DNA of 64,000 nucleotides from Adiantum capillus-veneris (Eukaryota; Streptophyta; Polypodiopsida; Polypodiales; Pteridaceae): assembly GCA_014529385.2 (NCBI GenBank), contig CM043944.1:168153740-168217739 (forward strand). The letters are read 5' to 3'. Every line of letters begins with the position of its first letter. Within the stretch, counting starts at the first letter, position 1. The translations under genes and the position numbers were made by a program. The notes below the pieces were generated by a model. The model was not told the origin of the DNA and did not search any database. It saw nothing but the letters and a program-made list of their open reading frames with translations. Positions 63,078-64,000 of this stretch are shown here, in pieces.

Positions 63078-64000
63078 AGCGGCACCACAAGCCTACAGCA
63101 TGGCACTGATAATAATACCAACACTTCGAAATTTATCCTGTTTTCTTTTGGGCCTGCCCCTTAAGGGATGAGACACTTCCAACTTTTTGGTCTGCCCCCA
63201 AAGGGTTGATGCCTCAGACATGCCTTTCCTTTTTGCTAATGAAAAAGGGAACATTATTTTTTAAAAATTGCACAATTTTACTATTGGATGGAAGAAATAA
63301 AAGATCCTCATTATGAAGACTCTCGAACTGGGTGTTACTCTCAATAAATAAACCACTTATTGGGATTTGTCGAAGATTTTTTCAAGATTCTTGACTCAAA
63401 GAATGAGTGGTGGGTGTGGTAGCCTCGATTTTTGGCCTGCCCCAAAGGGCAAAGGCTATAAAGTTCACTTCCCTATTTTTGGTATGTCCCAAAGGGATGA
63501 GGCCTTAGTGATGCCTCCCTTTTTAAAGGACAGAGGCCTTAGAGGTGACTCTTGTTTTTGGCTAGCGAAAATTATGATTTTTTTATTTTCGGAGGAAAAA
63601 ATTTGATTGGTAGATAGGTTAGTGGGGTAGGAACGTTGTAAAGAAAACGTGGTCAAGGAGCATTCTGATCTGGGAAAGTTTGAGGCTCGAGAGACATGGA
63701 GGAATCAGTTTGAAAGCGGCAATGCGCATGTGGGAAAGGCATGAGGGAAGGCTTGTGACCATGGTTGGATGAGTTGTGAAACGCATGTCATCCCAGACGC
63801 TCTCGTACTCATGAATTCATACACATGGTAGCAACCTGATCTTCATCAATTCTTCCAAATTTTCCCATATGCCTGAGAAGGTGCCTCAAACTGTCCACGT
63901 TACTCTAACTATCTTACATTGCTAGGCCCAAGGTAGTCCTGATGGCACTCTTTCTTCCTTGTTCTTCTAATAAGCAACTGGGGCCTCCTAGAAAATGGGC
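63078..64000 (-). promoter_or_regulatory. Presumed promoter region with a repeated CTGCCCC-AAAGGG motif
   Basis: Four copies of a TTTTGG-CTGCCCC-AAAGGG-like motif lie at about 63147-63172, 63184-63213, 63429-63455 and 63477-63503. No coding match was found. Whether they act on the ankyrin gene is inference. Confidence 0.4.

Overview
The window is plant nuclear DNA. It carries Ty3/gypsy chromoviruses primed by initiator-Met tRNA, a Ty1/copia remnant, long GA/GT microsatellites and a spliced ankyrin gene with a plastid-type family match. Very low gene density, one intron of about 51 kb packed with retrotransposons, and many simple repeats suggest a large-genome land plant such as a fern. The lineage is inference.

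The one recognisable host gene is on the minus strand. Its 3' end is at 9770-10692: four consecutive phase-0 exons of exactly 99 bases, each one 33-residue ankyrin-type unit, then a terminal exon of 165 bases. Its 5' exons are at 62029-62757, with a tentative first exon at 63012-63077. The two halves join in phase across an intron spanning 10693-62028. The protein resembles the plastid ankyrin proteins EMB506/AKRP.

The intron is a stack of nested LTR retrotransposons that can be ordered by matching 5-bp target duplications (TSDs). Left part: a plus-strand chromovirus (A0) holds element A1 (12150-24806, TSD GCATT). A1 holds inverted pol debris (A2), a second gypsy family (F), and inside F's RNase H a 407-bp MITE (19154-19560) with an 8-bp TSD. 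Right part: an antisense chromovirus (A3, about 25741-59789) holds B-outer (27089-36664, CGCCA) containing B-inner (29448-33806, CTAGC); B6 (37291-46064, TTCTT) containing antisense B7 (37382-43706, AGTGA) and two solo LTRs; and antisense D (46098-59667, CAATG). D holds chromovirus E (46218-52709, CCGTG) and antisense B-prime (52928-56820, AATAG).

Family B is the most unusual component. Its LTRs (about 1.1-1.2 kb) begin with the palindrome TGTCACGTGACA. Most copies lack pol and instead carry a gag-like N-terminus, a His/Asp-rich repeat tract and a conserved C-terminal region I do not recognise. Element B7 has gag, zinc knuckle and protease joined to the same tail. The A, C, D and E LTRs have different U3 regions yet share a conserved block of about 35 bp.

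The left 8 kb holds no supported gene, only microsatellites and diverged sequence; a copia gag pseudogene lies at 8148-9152. The right end (63078-64000) is the presumed promoter region of the ankyrin gene and carries four copies of a CTGCCCC-AAAGGG motif.
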